Notes under the pieces: generated by a model | What the model was told of the DNA's origin: nothing | Databases searched by the model: none | What the model saw: the letters and a program-made list of their open reading frames with translations, nothing else | Source: Gemmatimonadaceae bacterium | GTDB lineage: Bacteria; Gemmatimonadota; Gemmatimonadetes; Gemmatimonadales; Gemmatimonadaceae | Direction of reading: 5' to 3' | Length of the DNA: 64,000 bases | Assembly: GCA_020851035.1 (NCBI GenBank) | Contig: JADZDM010000028.1 | Coordinates: forward strand, 1 to 64,000 | Program-made: the position numbers and the translations under genes | Part shown: positions 1 through 7,250 of the stretch, piece by piece | Position numbering within the stretch: position 1 is the first letter of the stretch | Layout: each line of letters begins with the position of its first letter

Positions 1-175
1 ACAGCAACAGCAACAGCAACAGCAACTGCCGCGCATTTGCCGTTGCTGTTGCTGTTCCCCTCAGTTCCTTCCGTACCCGAGCGAGCGACAGTGACCTGCG
101 GTGCAGACCTCTTTGCGTCCTTTGCGCCCTTCGCGCCTCTGCGTCAACGCTGTTTGCGGTCTGCGAGTCAGGAGA
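1..175. repeat. Dispersed intergenic repeat, copy A
   Basis: No gene is seen in 1-177. It opens with a CAA/CAG trinucleotide run at 1-26; bases 12-26 pair with 42-56 in a 15-bp perfect hairpin. Then come gttcccctcag (54-64) and a pyrimidine-rich block of ctttgcg/cctttgcg units (109-155). The same order of motifs (gttcccctcag, a ccttccgt element, ctctttgcgtcc, then a ttgcgtt-like end) recurs at 2073-2183, so both are read as copies of one mobile or REP-like element. Any left arm of copy A lies outside the window. Confidence 0.6.
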
Positions 176-177
176 GA

Positions 178-642
178 TCAGCGCCCCATGGCCCGGAGCT
201 CGACGAGCATGCAGCGGTCCTGCACGACATCGATGCCGGCCCGCGCCAGTGACTCGGCGACGGCGTCGTGGCGGATGCCGAGCTGCATCCAGACGAGCGC
301 CGGATGGAGGGCGAGGATGTCGTCGAGGTGGGGCGGGATGTCGGCTGGGCGCCGGAAGAGCTGGACGGTGTCGACCGGCGTCGGCACGTCGCGCAGGGCG
401 CGATGGACGGGTTCGCCGAGGACCGTCGTCATCTCCGGGTAGTAGACGGGGACCGGGATGATCCGGTAGCCGGCCCGCTGTGTGTACTCGGGCACATACC
501 AGGCGGGCGCGCCGGTCTCCTCGGGCTTGATGCCGACGACGGCGATGGTGTGCACGCGGGCGAGGGCGGCGTGGATGGCCTCGTCGGTGGAGAGCAGGTG
601 GCTGCGCCAGCCATCAGCGGCGGCGGGGGCGTGAGGGGGCAT
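178..642 (-). CDS. CoA-binding domain protein (YccU-like)
   Basis: A 154-residue protein with a single Rossmann-type CoA-binding domain (PF13380 family). Near residues 33-40 it has the VVGIKPEE turn that replaces the usual nucleotide-binding glycine loop, then strand and helix segments ending in a conserved-looking QDRCMLVE motif near the C-terminus. The family is found singly in many bacteria; it binds CoA or a related nucleotide, but its physiological role is not established. The reading frame stays open upstream to 1035, but that part lies antisense to the next gene. The ATG at 642 matches the usual family start. It is divergent from the saccharopine-dehydrogenase-like gene with 166 nt between. 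No strong Shine-Dalgarno sequence is visible. Confidence 0.85.
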   Translation of the reverse strand: MPPHAPAAADGWRSHLLSTDEAIHAALARVHTIAVVGIKPEETGAPAWYVPEYTQRAGYRIIPVPVYYPEMTTVLGEPVHRALRDVPTPVDTVQLFRRPADIPPHLDDILALHPALVWMQLGIRHDAVAESLARAGIDVVQDRCMLVELRAMGR

Positions 643-808
643 GGGTGCCGGTGCCAGAGGGAGCGGAGGCCCCGGAAGGGGCAGGACGCGTAACGGCGGG
701 CGCTCAGGTAAATTCCCGGTGCTCCCGCAGGTTCCTACCCTGCCATCACGATCTCGAGCCGGCCATGCTGCGCCGTCACTGCGCGCTGGCGGACCACCGA
801 CCTTTCCC

Positions 809-1945
809 ATGCGATTTCTCGTACTTGGCCGCGGCGCACAGGGCTCCGCCTGTGCCTTCGACCTGCTCCGCAGTCCCGGCGTCTCCGAGGTTCGGATTGC
901 CGACCTCGACGTCTCGTCGCTGCCGTCGTTCCTTCCCTCGGGCGATCCGAGACTGAAGGCAGTGTCGATCGACGTGCGCGATCGTGGCGCGATGCTGGCG
1001 CAGATGGGCGAGGTGGATGCCGTGCTCAGCGCCATTCCCTACTACTTCAACGGCGAGCTCGCGGCCCTCGCCGTCCAGGCCGGCGTGCACTTCGCCGACC
1101 TCGGCGGCAACACCGAGATCGTGTTCAAGCAGAAGGACCTGCATGAGGCGGCCAAGCTGAAGGGGGTTACGGTCGTCCCCGACACCGGCCTCGCGCCCGG
1201 CATGATCAACGTGCTGGCCGAGCACGGCATCCGCGCCATGGACAGCGTCGAGAGCGTCAAGCTGTTCGTCGGCGGCCTGCCGCAGCACCCGGTACCGCCG
1301 CTGAACTACCAGATCGTGTACTCGATCGAGGGTGTGCTCGACTACTACTCGACCCTGTCGTGGGTGGTTCGCGATGGCAAGCGTGTGCAGGTCACCGCGC
1401 TGTCGGAGCTCGAGCCGGTGGAGTTCGGCGGTTCGATCGGGACGCTCGAGGCATTCCACACGGCCGGCGGGCTCTCCACGATGGCGTGGCGGTATGAAGG
1501 CACGATCCCGGTGATGGAATACAAGACGCTGCGCTATCCCGGCCATGCGCAGATGATGGCCGCGATGCGGGACCTGGGGCTCTACGACACGGAGCCGGTG
1601 GATGTGAAGGGCACGAAGGTCGTGCCGCGCGACGTGTTCATCGCCACCGTCGGGCCGAAGCTCCGCAAGCCGGGCGGCACCGACCTGGTGGCGCTGCGCG
1701 TGGTGGTGACCGGCACGAAGGATGGTGCCCCTGCCACCCGCCAGTACGACCTGCTGGACTACTACGATGCCGAGCACGGGATCACGGCGATGATGCGCGT
1801 GACGGGCTACACCCTGTCGATCACCGGGCAGCTGATGGCCTCCCGGGCGCTGGCCTCGGGAGTCTACACGCCGGACGAGGTGTTCCCGGGTGATCGCTAC
1901 ATCGCCGAACTCGCGACGCGCGGGATCAACATCACTGTTTCGTAA
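809..1945 (+). CDS. Saccharopine dehydrogenase family protein
   Basis: A 378-residue NADP-binding oxidoreductase. The N-terminus MRFLVLGRGAQGSA gives the GxGxxG dinucleotide fold, and an AIPYY and an ADLGGNT segment follow, as in the saccharopine dehydrogenase NADP-binding domain. A DTGLAPGMINVL motif marks the start of the C-terminal catalytic half. Length and layout match single-domain bacterial saccharopine dehydrogenase or lysine 6-dehydrogenase-like enzymes, which act on the epsilon-nitrogen of lysine or lysine-glutamate adducts. The substrate cannot be told from sequence; carboxynorspermidine synthase is a related alternative but less similar in feel. The frame is open upstream to 641, but ATG 809 places the Rossmann fold at the N-terminus as expected. 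It stands alone; copy B of the dispersed repeat starts 16 nt after the stop. Confidence 0.8.
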   Translation: MRFLVLGRGAQGSACAFDLLRSPGVSEVRIADLDVSSLPSFLPSGDPRLKAVSIDVRDRGAMLAQMGEVDAVLSAIPYYFNGELAALAVQAGVHFADLGGNTEIVFKQKDLHEAAKLKGVTVVPDTGLAPGMINVLAEHGIRAMDSVESVKLFVGGLPQHPVPPLNYQIVYSIEGVLDYYSTLSWVVRDGKRVQVTALSELEPVEFGGSIGTLEAFHTAGGLSTMAWRYEGTIPVMEYKTLRYPGHAQMMAAMRDLGLYDTEPVDVKGTKVVPRDVFIATVGPKLRKPGGTDLVALRVVVTGTKDGAPATRQYDLLDYYDAEHGITAMMRVTGYTLSITGQLMASRALASGVYTPDEVFPGDRYIAELATRGINITVS

Positions 1946-1960
1946 GCGGCCGCCGGAACT

Positions 1961-2183
1961 GCAACAGCTTCAACGCAAAGACGCACAGGGTACAGAAGGA
2001 CGCAAAGAGGTCGGTTCGCGTTGCAAACGTCCGAGCAGCACGCAGCATCGAGAGGCTTTGGGAACCGCAACTGCGAGAGCAGTTCCCCTCAGCCTTCCGT
2101 TCCGGGCGACGCAGACGCCTGCCTCACGGTGGAACTCTTTGCGTCCTTCTGTACCCTTTGCGCCTTGCGTTGAAGCTGTTGCC
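1961..2183. repeat. Dispersed intergenic repeat, copy B, with 48-bp inverted arms
   Basis: The left arm (1961-2009) and right arm (2135-2182) are near-perfect reverse complements differing by about three positions, separated by 125 bp. Between them is a small perfect hairpin, aactgc-GAGA-gcagtt, near 2065-2080, with a GNRA-type loop. The right half shares gttcccctcag, ccttccgt and ctctttgcgtcc with copy A at the window start. It fills the gap between the saccharopine-dehydrogenase-like gene and the end of dacB. As RNA the arms would form a very long stem, so it could also stop transcription from both sides. No ORF or transposase is associated. Confidence 0.75.
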
Positions 2184-2200
2184 GTTCGAGCGCCGCAGAT

Positions 2201-4018
2201 TCAGCGCGAGAAGTTCGCGAGGGTGACCCCGATGGCGTCGATGGCCTCGCGGGCGCGGTAGCGGTCCGTGCCGTTGTACAGCATCGCGAACGCGAGCAGC
2301 TCGCCGTTGCGGGCGGTGACGTAGCCGGCCAGCGCGACGATGTCGTTGGTGGTGCCGGTCTTGGCGTGCAGGTTGGTCTGCGCGGTGGTGCCGTTCATGC
2401 GGCGGCGCAGGGTGCCGCTCTCACCGGCGAGCGGGAGCGACGCGTGGAAGAGGGGCCCCCAGGTGGTGCGGTCCGCCCAGCCGAGGAGCTGCACCATCGC
2501 GCGCGGTGACACCCGGTCGAGCTGCGACAGCCCGCTGCCGTCGCTGGTGCGGACGGCGTCGGCGCGAACGTTCGCCGTGCGCTGCAGCATCGCGCGCAGC
2601 ACCGTGTCGGCCGTGAATGCCGTGCCCGGCGTGTGGCGGTCCGATCCGCGCGCCGCCGCGCGGTACACATGCTCGGCGATCATGTTCACCGACTCGCGGT
2701 TCATCACCGTGAGCAGGGTCTCGAGCGGCGCCGACTGCCATGCGACGAGCGGTTCGGCGCCGTCGGGGGTCGCGTCGAGCGCCATGCCGTCGCGCACCGT
2801 CACCCCGTTGCGCCGGAGGGCCGCGAGGAATGCCCCGGTGGTGAACGCCGCCGGATCCTGCACGATGTAGGAGTACGAGCGCGGGCCGGCCAGCTCGCCG
2901 ATGCTGCCGGTGACCGTGATGCCGGCGTCGGTGCGCGCGAAGCGGAGCGGCGCCGCGGTGCCCCGGACGGTGCGCACGTTCGCCGAGAGCGGGATGGCCG
3001 TCGTCGCCGGCTCCAGCACCACCTCGGCGGCACTGCCGCGTTGCGTGGGGCGGATCGTCACCCAGACGATGTTCTCGTTGAGCGAGAGCGCGGAGACCCG
3101 GCCCGCATACGAGTCCTGCAGGATGCGCGGGTGCCAGCCGTCAGGAATGCTGCGCGCCTCGAAGGCGGTGGCGTCGCCGATGACGCGCCCCGTCACCTCG
3201 CGTACACCGGCCTTCACCACGCGAAGCGCGAGCGAGTCCATCGCCGCGTCCGGCGTCCGGCCGAAGAAGCGCGTGCTGAGCGACGGATCGCCGTCTCCCC
3301 GCAGCACGAGGTCCCCGTCCAGCACGCCGTCGCGGAGCGACCCGGTGCGGAGGATGTCGGTCTGGTAGCGGTACTGCGGGCCGAGCTGCTCGAGCGCGAG
3401 CGCCGTGGTGAGCATCTTCTGCGTCGATGCCGTGAGGTGCGGCACGTCGGCATTTCGCGCGAAGAGGGTGTCACCGTGCGACAGCGAGACGACCATCATG
3501 CCCCACGAGCCGCTGCGGATCGAGCTGTCGGCCAGCCAGCCGAGGTCGGAGCGCAGGCCGTCGAGTCCGAGTGGCATCCTGGCCTCGAGCAGCGGCAGGG
3601 GTGGCGGCAGCGGTCTGGCCGGACGCGCGACCCGGCGCGCGGCCCTGCCCTTCGCACCGCGCACCGGCTTCACCGCCGCGCCGCGCGGTGCCGGCCTGGC
3701 TCCGCTGCGCGCCGCGGCCGTCCCCTTCCGGGCCGACGCCGGTGTGCGGGCGGCGGTCGTCCGCGCGCGTGCGGCCGTCGTGCCACGCGCCGGTCGTGCC
3801 GCCGCAGCGCGCGAGGCAACAGCGCGAGAGGCCGCGGCGCTGGCCGGCGTGCGTCGCGGCGTTGCGACCGCCGCCTTGGCCCCACGGACGGCAGGTCGCC
3901 GTTGTGCCGCAGTGGCGGCCGCACGGGACGCACCCTTCCGTGGCGAAGACTGAGCCTCACTGGCGACAGCCGGGCCGGAGAGAGCGAGCAGCATCGCCAG
4001 CATTCGCAGCGCCGGCAT
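2201..4018 (-). CDS. dacB: D-alanyl-D-alanine carboxypeptidase/endopeptidase, PBP4 type (S13)
   Basis: A 605-residue exported penicillin-binding protein that trims peptidoglycan stem peptides. A signal peptide covers about residues 1-20. Residues 21-138 are an odd Ala/Arg/Lys/Pro linker resembling histone H1 tails. The S13 domain then shows all three active-site motifs: STQK (198-201, nucleophile Ser198), SVN (443-445) and KTG (553-555). The large insertion between the first two motifs is typical of PBP4/DacB. The start ATG 4018 gives a clean signal peptide; the longer open frame to 4915 is antisense to the neighbour. It is the last gene of the cta operon, 23 nt after the acyltransferase stop. 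The gene symbol is by family. Confidence 0.9.
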   Translation of the reverse strand: MPALRMLAMLLALSGPAVASEAQSSPRKGASRAAATAAQRRPAVRGAKAAVATPRRTPASAAASRAVASRAAAARPARGTTAARARTTAARTPASARKGTAAARSGARPAPRGAAVKPVRGAKGRAARRVARPARPLPPPLPLLEARMPLGLDGLRSDLGWLADSSIRSGSWGMMVVSLSHGDTLFARNADVPHLTASTQKMLTTALALEQLGPQYRYQTDILRTGSLRDGVLDGDLVLRGDGDPSLSTRFFGRTPDAAMDSLALRVVKAGVREVTGRVIGDATAFEARSIPDGWHPRILQDSYAGRVSALSLNENIVWVTIRPTQRGSAAEVVLEPATTAIPLSANVRTVRGTAAPLRFARTDAGITVTGSIGELAGPRSYSYIVQDPAAFTTGAFLAALRRNGVTVRDGMALDATPDGAEPLVAWQSAPLETLLTVMNRESVNMIAEHVYRAAARGSDRHTPGTAFTADTVLRAMLQRTANVRADAVRTSDGSGLSQLDRVSPRAMVQLLGWADRTTWGPLFHASLPLAGESGTLRRRMNGTTAQTNLHAKTGTTNDIVALAGYVTARNGELLAFAMLYNGTDRYRAREAIDAIGVTLANFSR

Positions 4019-4041
4019 CAGTCGAGCGGGACAGCCCACAA

Positions 4042-5313
4042 TCACACCTTGAGGAAGATGTTCCGGCGCCAGAGCGCCCAGAGGATCAGGAACCAGAACA
4101 GGACGAACGTGACGGCGTACCCCAGTGATGCCACCCGGGGTTCGAGTATCGGCTCGAACAACGTACGGTAGACCACCCACTGCACCGACACCGGGCCCTC
4201 GGCGGTGGGCACCTTCCAGAGCGTGACCGTGATGCGGGCCATCAGCCCCGACCCGACGAACGCGATCATCGGGTTGGTCCCGTAGATGACGAAGAACTTC
4301 GTCCAGCGCTTCCAGCCGCGCACGTCGATCAGCCACATGCAGGTGGCGAGCGTGACCGCCGCCATGCCCGCCGTGAAGACGACGTAGCTGCTGGTCCAGA
4401 GGCTCTTGTTGATCGGGAAGACCCAGTGCCACATGAGACCGACGACGAGCAGCAGCGCACCGGTCGCAAAGAGGCCGTTGAGGCGCTCGGCGAGGGGCCT
4501 GTTGGTCCCGATCCACCGTCCCGCGAGCTGTCCGAGCATCATCGTCCCGACTGCGGGGAGCGTGCTGAGCAGCCCCTCCGGATCCCAGGTCTTCGCCGAT
4601 GCCCAGAGGTGGTTCGTGGTCAGCACGGTGCGGTCGAACCAGGCCGAGAGCACGGCGTCGGGCGTGTCGAGAAGCTGCCACCCCGGCACTCCACGATCGG
4701 GGACCGTCACCAGCGTCATCAGCGCCCAGTAGCCGAGCAGGATCGCGGCGAGCACGGCGATGTGCTGCTTCCAGGTGCCACGGAGGGTGAGGAGCGCGCC
4801 GATGACGTAGGCGACGGCGATGCGCTGCAGCACCCCCATGATGCGCAGGTGCTCGAGGCGGTAGAGCACCCGGTCGCCGAAGGTCGCATCGGGAATGGAG
4901 GCGATGGTGCCCCACATGAATCCCGGGAACCAGGCGAGGAAGAGCCCGAAGAGAAAGATCAGCGCGCCGCGGCGCAGCACCTGGCGGATGATCGCCGCCT
5001 CGCCGTCACCTCGTGCGCGTCGCTGCGACAGCGAGAGGTGGGCCGTGACGCCGACGATGAAGAGGAAGTACGGGAAGATCAGGTCGGTGGGCGTCCAGCC
5101 GTGCCATGCGGCGTGCTCGAGCGGCGGGAAGATGTGGTCCCAGTCGCCTGGATTGTTCACCAGGAGCATCCCGGCGACGGTCATCCCGCGGAAGACGTCG
5201 AGGGCGAGGAGTCGTTCACGCGCGCCGGGGCCAGCGGTGGCCCGGGAAGGCGATGTCGGGGTCCGGTGGGGCTGCGGCGCGCGTCCGGCTTCGGGGCGCG
5301 TGAGCGTGGCCAC
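4042..5313 (-). CDS. NagX/HGSNAT-like membrane acyltransferase (DUF5009, COG4299)
   Basis: A 423-residue polytopic membrane protein. After a Pro/Ala-rich cytosolic N-terminus of about 30 residues comes the family signature LDVFRGMTVAGMLLVNNPG-type segment, followed by a conserved His in a DHIFPP loop and about ten hydrophobic segments. Animal homologues (HGSNAT) carry acetyl groups from cytosolic acetyl-CoA across the membrane to glucosamine; bacterial members (NagX-like) are linked to amino-sugar use, without a settled role. The gene starts 2 nt after the ctaG stop and is followed 23 nt later by dacB, so it is almost certainly cotranscribed. Its place beside a peptidoglycan carboxypeptidase suggests a role in wall-sugar modification or recycling, which is inference. 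Confidence 0.85.
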   Translation of the reverse strand: MATLTRPEAGRAPQPHRTPTSPSRATAGPGARERLLALDVFRGMTVAGMLLVNNPGDWDHIFPPLEHAAWHGWTPTDLIFPYFLFIVGVTAHLSLSQRRARGDGEAAIIRQVLRRGALIFLFGLFLAWFPGFMWGTIASIPDATFGDRVLYRLEHLRIMGVLQRIAVAYVIGALLTLRGTWKQHIAVLAAILLGYWALMTLVTVPDRGVPGWQLLDTPDAVLSAWFDRTVLTTNHLWASAKTWDPEGLLSTLPAVGTMMLGQLAGRWIGTNRPLAERLNGLFATGALLLVVGLMWHWVFPINKSLWTSSYVVFTAGMAAVTLATCMWLIDVRGWKRWTKFFVIYGTNPMIAFVGSGLMARITVTLWKVPTAEGPVSVQWVVYRTLFEPILEPRVASLGYAVTFVLFWFLILWALWRRNIFLKV

Positions 5314-5315
5314 GC

Positions 5316-6182
5316 TCAGTGCCCCTGGGCGGCTGGTGTCAGGGGCGCGGCCGCAGGTCGGAGCTGGGCATCGGCCACGCCGTCACCCCCCTTCCCCTCG
5401 CGCTGCCAGCGGAAGAAGACGACGGTCATGACCCCGTAGAAGAAGAGTCCCCCCGGCACCCACATGATCAGTCCCCCGATGAGCTGGTCCGCCTTCGGCC
5501 CGATGCCCCAGATGCGCGGGCTGGACGCATAGAGAGGATACAGCACCGTGTCCGCCATGGCGATATAGATCGCGACGACGCTCATGGGGAGGGTCATGAC
5601 GAAGCAGTACAACATCTGCGCCGGGTAGCTGAGGCGCGGCAGCTCGGGGAGTGGGCTGAGGAACGGCCACCACATCAGCACGCTCGCCACGAGGAAGGTG
5701 ACGTGCTGGAGGATGTGGACGTTGTGGTGCAGGAGGGCGGTGTTGTAGAGGGCCGGGATGTGCCAGGCGGCGAGCGTGACGTTGAAGATCGCGAACGCCA
5801 TGGCGCCGGTGGTGATGCGCCGTGCGAGCCAGCCGACGACGGGCCAGTCGAGTGCCGGCCGGAGCATCCAGCCGGGGGTGCCGGCGATGAGCAGGGGCGG
5901 CACGATGAGCTCCATGATCAGGTGCTGCACCATGTGCCCGCTGAACAGGTAGAAGTCGCTCAGGTCGTGGAGCGGTCCGTTCAGGATCAGGAAGAGCAGC
6001 ACCAGCCCGCTCACGAAGGCGACACGCTGGCCGGTGGAGGGGCCGGTGCCGCCGGCGTCGCGGGCACGCCGGAAATAGAGCCACCCGAGGACGGTCAGGC
6101 CGATGACCGTGCTCGGGTGGATCGTCCAGGCATCCCACGCCAGTGTCTGCGCGGGATGGAGGAGCAGCGCGAGGTGGATCAC
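5316..6182 (-). CDS. ctaG: Cytochrome c oxidase assembly protein CtaG (caa3 type)
   Basis: About 288 residues with seven predicted membrane helices (PF09678 family). His-rich membrane-edge segments such as FSGHMVQHLIMEL and HHNVHILQHV are typical of CtaG, required for assembly of the CuB centre in caa3-type oxidases. I chose the GTG at 6182 (Val-Ile-His-Leu) because it lies 19 nt after the ctaF stop and gives a hydrophobic N-terminus; the open frame extends to 6275 but overlaps ctaF. It is the fifth gene of the oxidase operon and is followed 2 nt later by the acyltransferase gene. Confidence 0.88.
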   Translation of the reverse strand: MIHLALLLHPAQTLAWDAWTIHPSTVIGLTVLGWLYFRRARDAGGTGPSTGQRVAFVSGLVLLFLILNGPLHDLSDFYLFSGHMVQHLIMELIVPPLLIAGTPGWMLRPALDWPVVGWLARRITTGAMAFAIFNVTLAAWHIPALYNTALLHHNVHILQHVTFLVASVLMWWPFLSPLPELPRLSYPAQMLYCFVMTLPMSVVAIYIAMADTVLYPLYASSPRIWGIGPKADQLIGGLIMWVPGGLFFYGVMTVVFFRWQREGKGGDGVADAQLRPAAAPLTPAAQGH

Positions 6183-6201
6183 CGCGCGCGCGCCGCCGTG
6201 C

Positions 6202-6540
6202 TCATGCGCCGCCGCTGAGGTTGACGGCGACCTTGCCGAACAGGAACAGCAGGCCGATGCAGGTGACGACGGCAATCGCGAGCGGCCCGACGAACAGGTT
6301 CCGGAACAGCTTGTTGTCGTACTTGAGGTGCATGTAGACCGCGCAGACCACCGCGAACTTGACGGCCGACATGAGGATCATGCTCGGCACGTAGATGGCG
6401 GACTGCTCCCACGGCTTGATGTAGTAGGCCGAGATCTCGACGATGGTGACGATCGTGAGGAAGAGCGCGGTCCAGAGGTAAGTCTTCGCCGTGGGGTGGT
6501 GGCCGTGCTCGTCGTGCGCGGCGTCGGGTCCGTGTGCCAT
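6202..6540 (-). CDS. ctaF: Cytochrome c oxidase subunit IV (CtaF-like)
   Basis: A 112-residue small membrane protein with a His/Asp-rich N-terminal tail of about 22 residues and three hydrophobic segments, fitting the prokaryotic oxidase subunit IV family (PF03626). It supports stability of the caa3 oxidase rather than catalysis. It starts at ATG 6540, 11 nt after the ctaE stop. The order I-III-IV-CtaG is the usual caa3 gene order. The gene symbol is by position and family. Confidence 0.88.
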   Translation of the reverse strand: MAHGPDAAHDEHGHHPTAKTYLWTALFLTIVTIVEISAYYIKPWEQSAIYVPSMILMSAVKFAVVCAVYMHLKYDNKLFRNLFVGPLAIAVVTCIGLLFLFGKVAVNLSGGA

Positions 6541-6551
6541 GGGCTCGTGGC

Positions 6552-7250
6552 TCACTTGATGAGGTAGAGGAGGACGAAGATCGCGATCCAGACCACGTCG
6601 ACGAAGTGCCAGTAGAGGGCACACAGGTCCACGTTCAGGGCCTCGTCGGTGCGGAGGCCGCGCTTCTTGTCGATCGAGGCGAGCGTGAAGAGCCAGAGCA
6701 CGCCGGCGGTGACGTGCGCACCGTGGAAGCCGGTCAGCACGAAGAAGCTGCTGCTGAACAGGTTCGTGGTGAGGCCGAGCCCCTCGTGCACGAAGCTGGT
6801 GAACTCGTACGCCTGGCACATGAGGAACACGATGCCGAGCAGCGCGGTGGCGACCAGCCAGAAGAACGAGTTGCCCTCGAGCCGGGAGAAGAACGTGGTG
6901 CGCTTCACGTGGCGGTTCACCACGGCGTTGTGCGCGAGCACCATCGCGAGCGACGACATCAGGAGCACGAAGGTGGAGAAGCTCGTGACCGGGATGTTGA
7001 GGATCGCGTTGAAGACCTTGCCCGTGGCAGGGTCGGTCCAGACCTCGTGCGGGTAGGGCCCGACGCGCGACTTGCCCTTGTAGATCAGGTAGGTCGAGAT
7101 GAGGCTGACGAAGAGCATGCACTCGGAGCCGATGAACGCCCAGATGGCGATCTTGCGGTTGTCGAGGCCGGTCGTGGTGTAGTGGTGGCCGTGGCCGGCG
7201 TCCGGCGTGGCGCCGTGGCCGCCGGTGGTCTCGACTGCGGTGGCGCTCAT
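6552..7250 (-). CDS. ctaE: Cytochrome c oxidase subunit III
   Basis: A 232-residue heme-copper oxidase subunit III with a Gly/His-rich N-terminus and five to six membrane helices, including a WAFIGSECMLF first helix and the GFHGAHVTAGVLWL segment with conserved His residues. The short five- to seven-helix form is typical of caa3 enzymes. Its ATG overlaps the ctaD stop by one base (TGATG), so translation is probably coupled to subunit I. Membrane location; no redox cofactor of its own. Confidence 0.93.
   Translation of the reverse strand: MSATAVETTGGHGATPDAGHGHHYTTTGLDNRKIAIWAFIGSECMLFVSLISTYLIYKGKSRVGPYPHEVWTDPATGKVFNAILNIPVTSFSTFVLLMSSLAMVLAHNAVVNRHVKRTTFFSRLEGNSFFWLVATALLGIVFLMCQAYEFTSFVHEGLGLTTNLFSSSFFVLTGFHGAHVTAGVLWLFTLASIDKKRGLRTDEALNVDLCALYWHFVDVVWIAIFVLLYLIK

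Noticed and set aside
1-56. Trinucleotide run that could be read as a CRISPR or phase-variable repeat
   Set aside because: The unit is only 3 bp and is not spaced by unique sequences. It forms a hairpin at the edge of the dispersed repeat and is not inside a gene.
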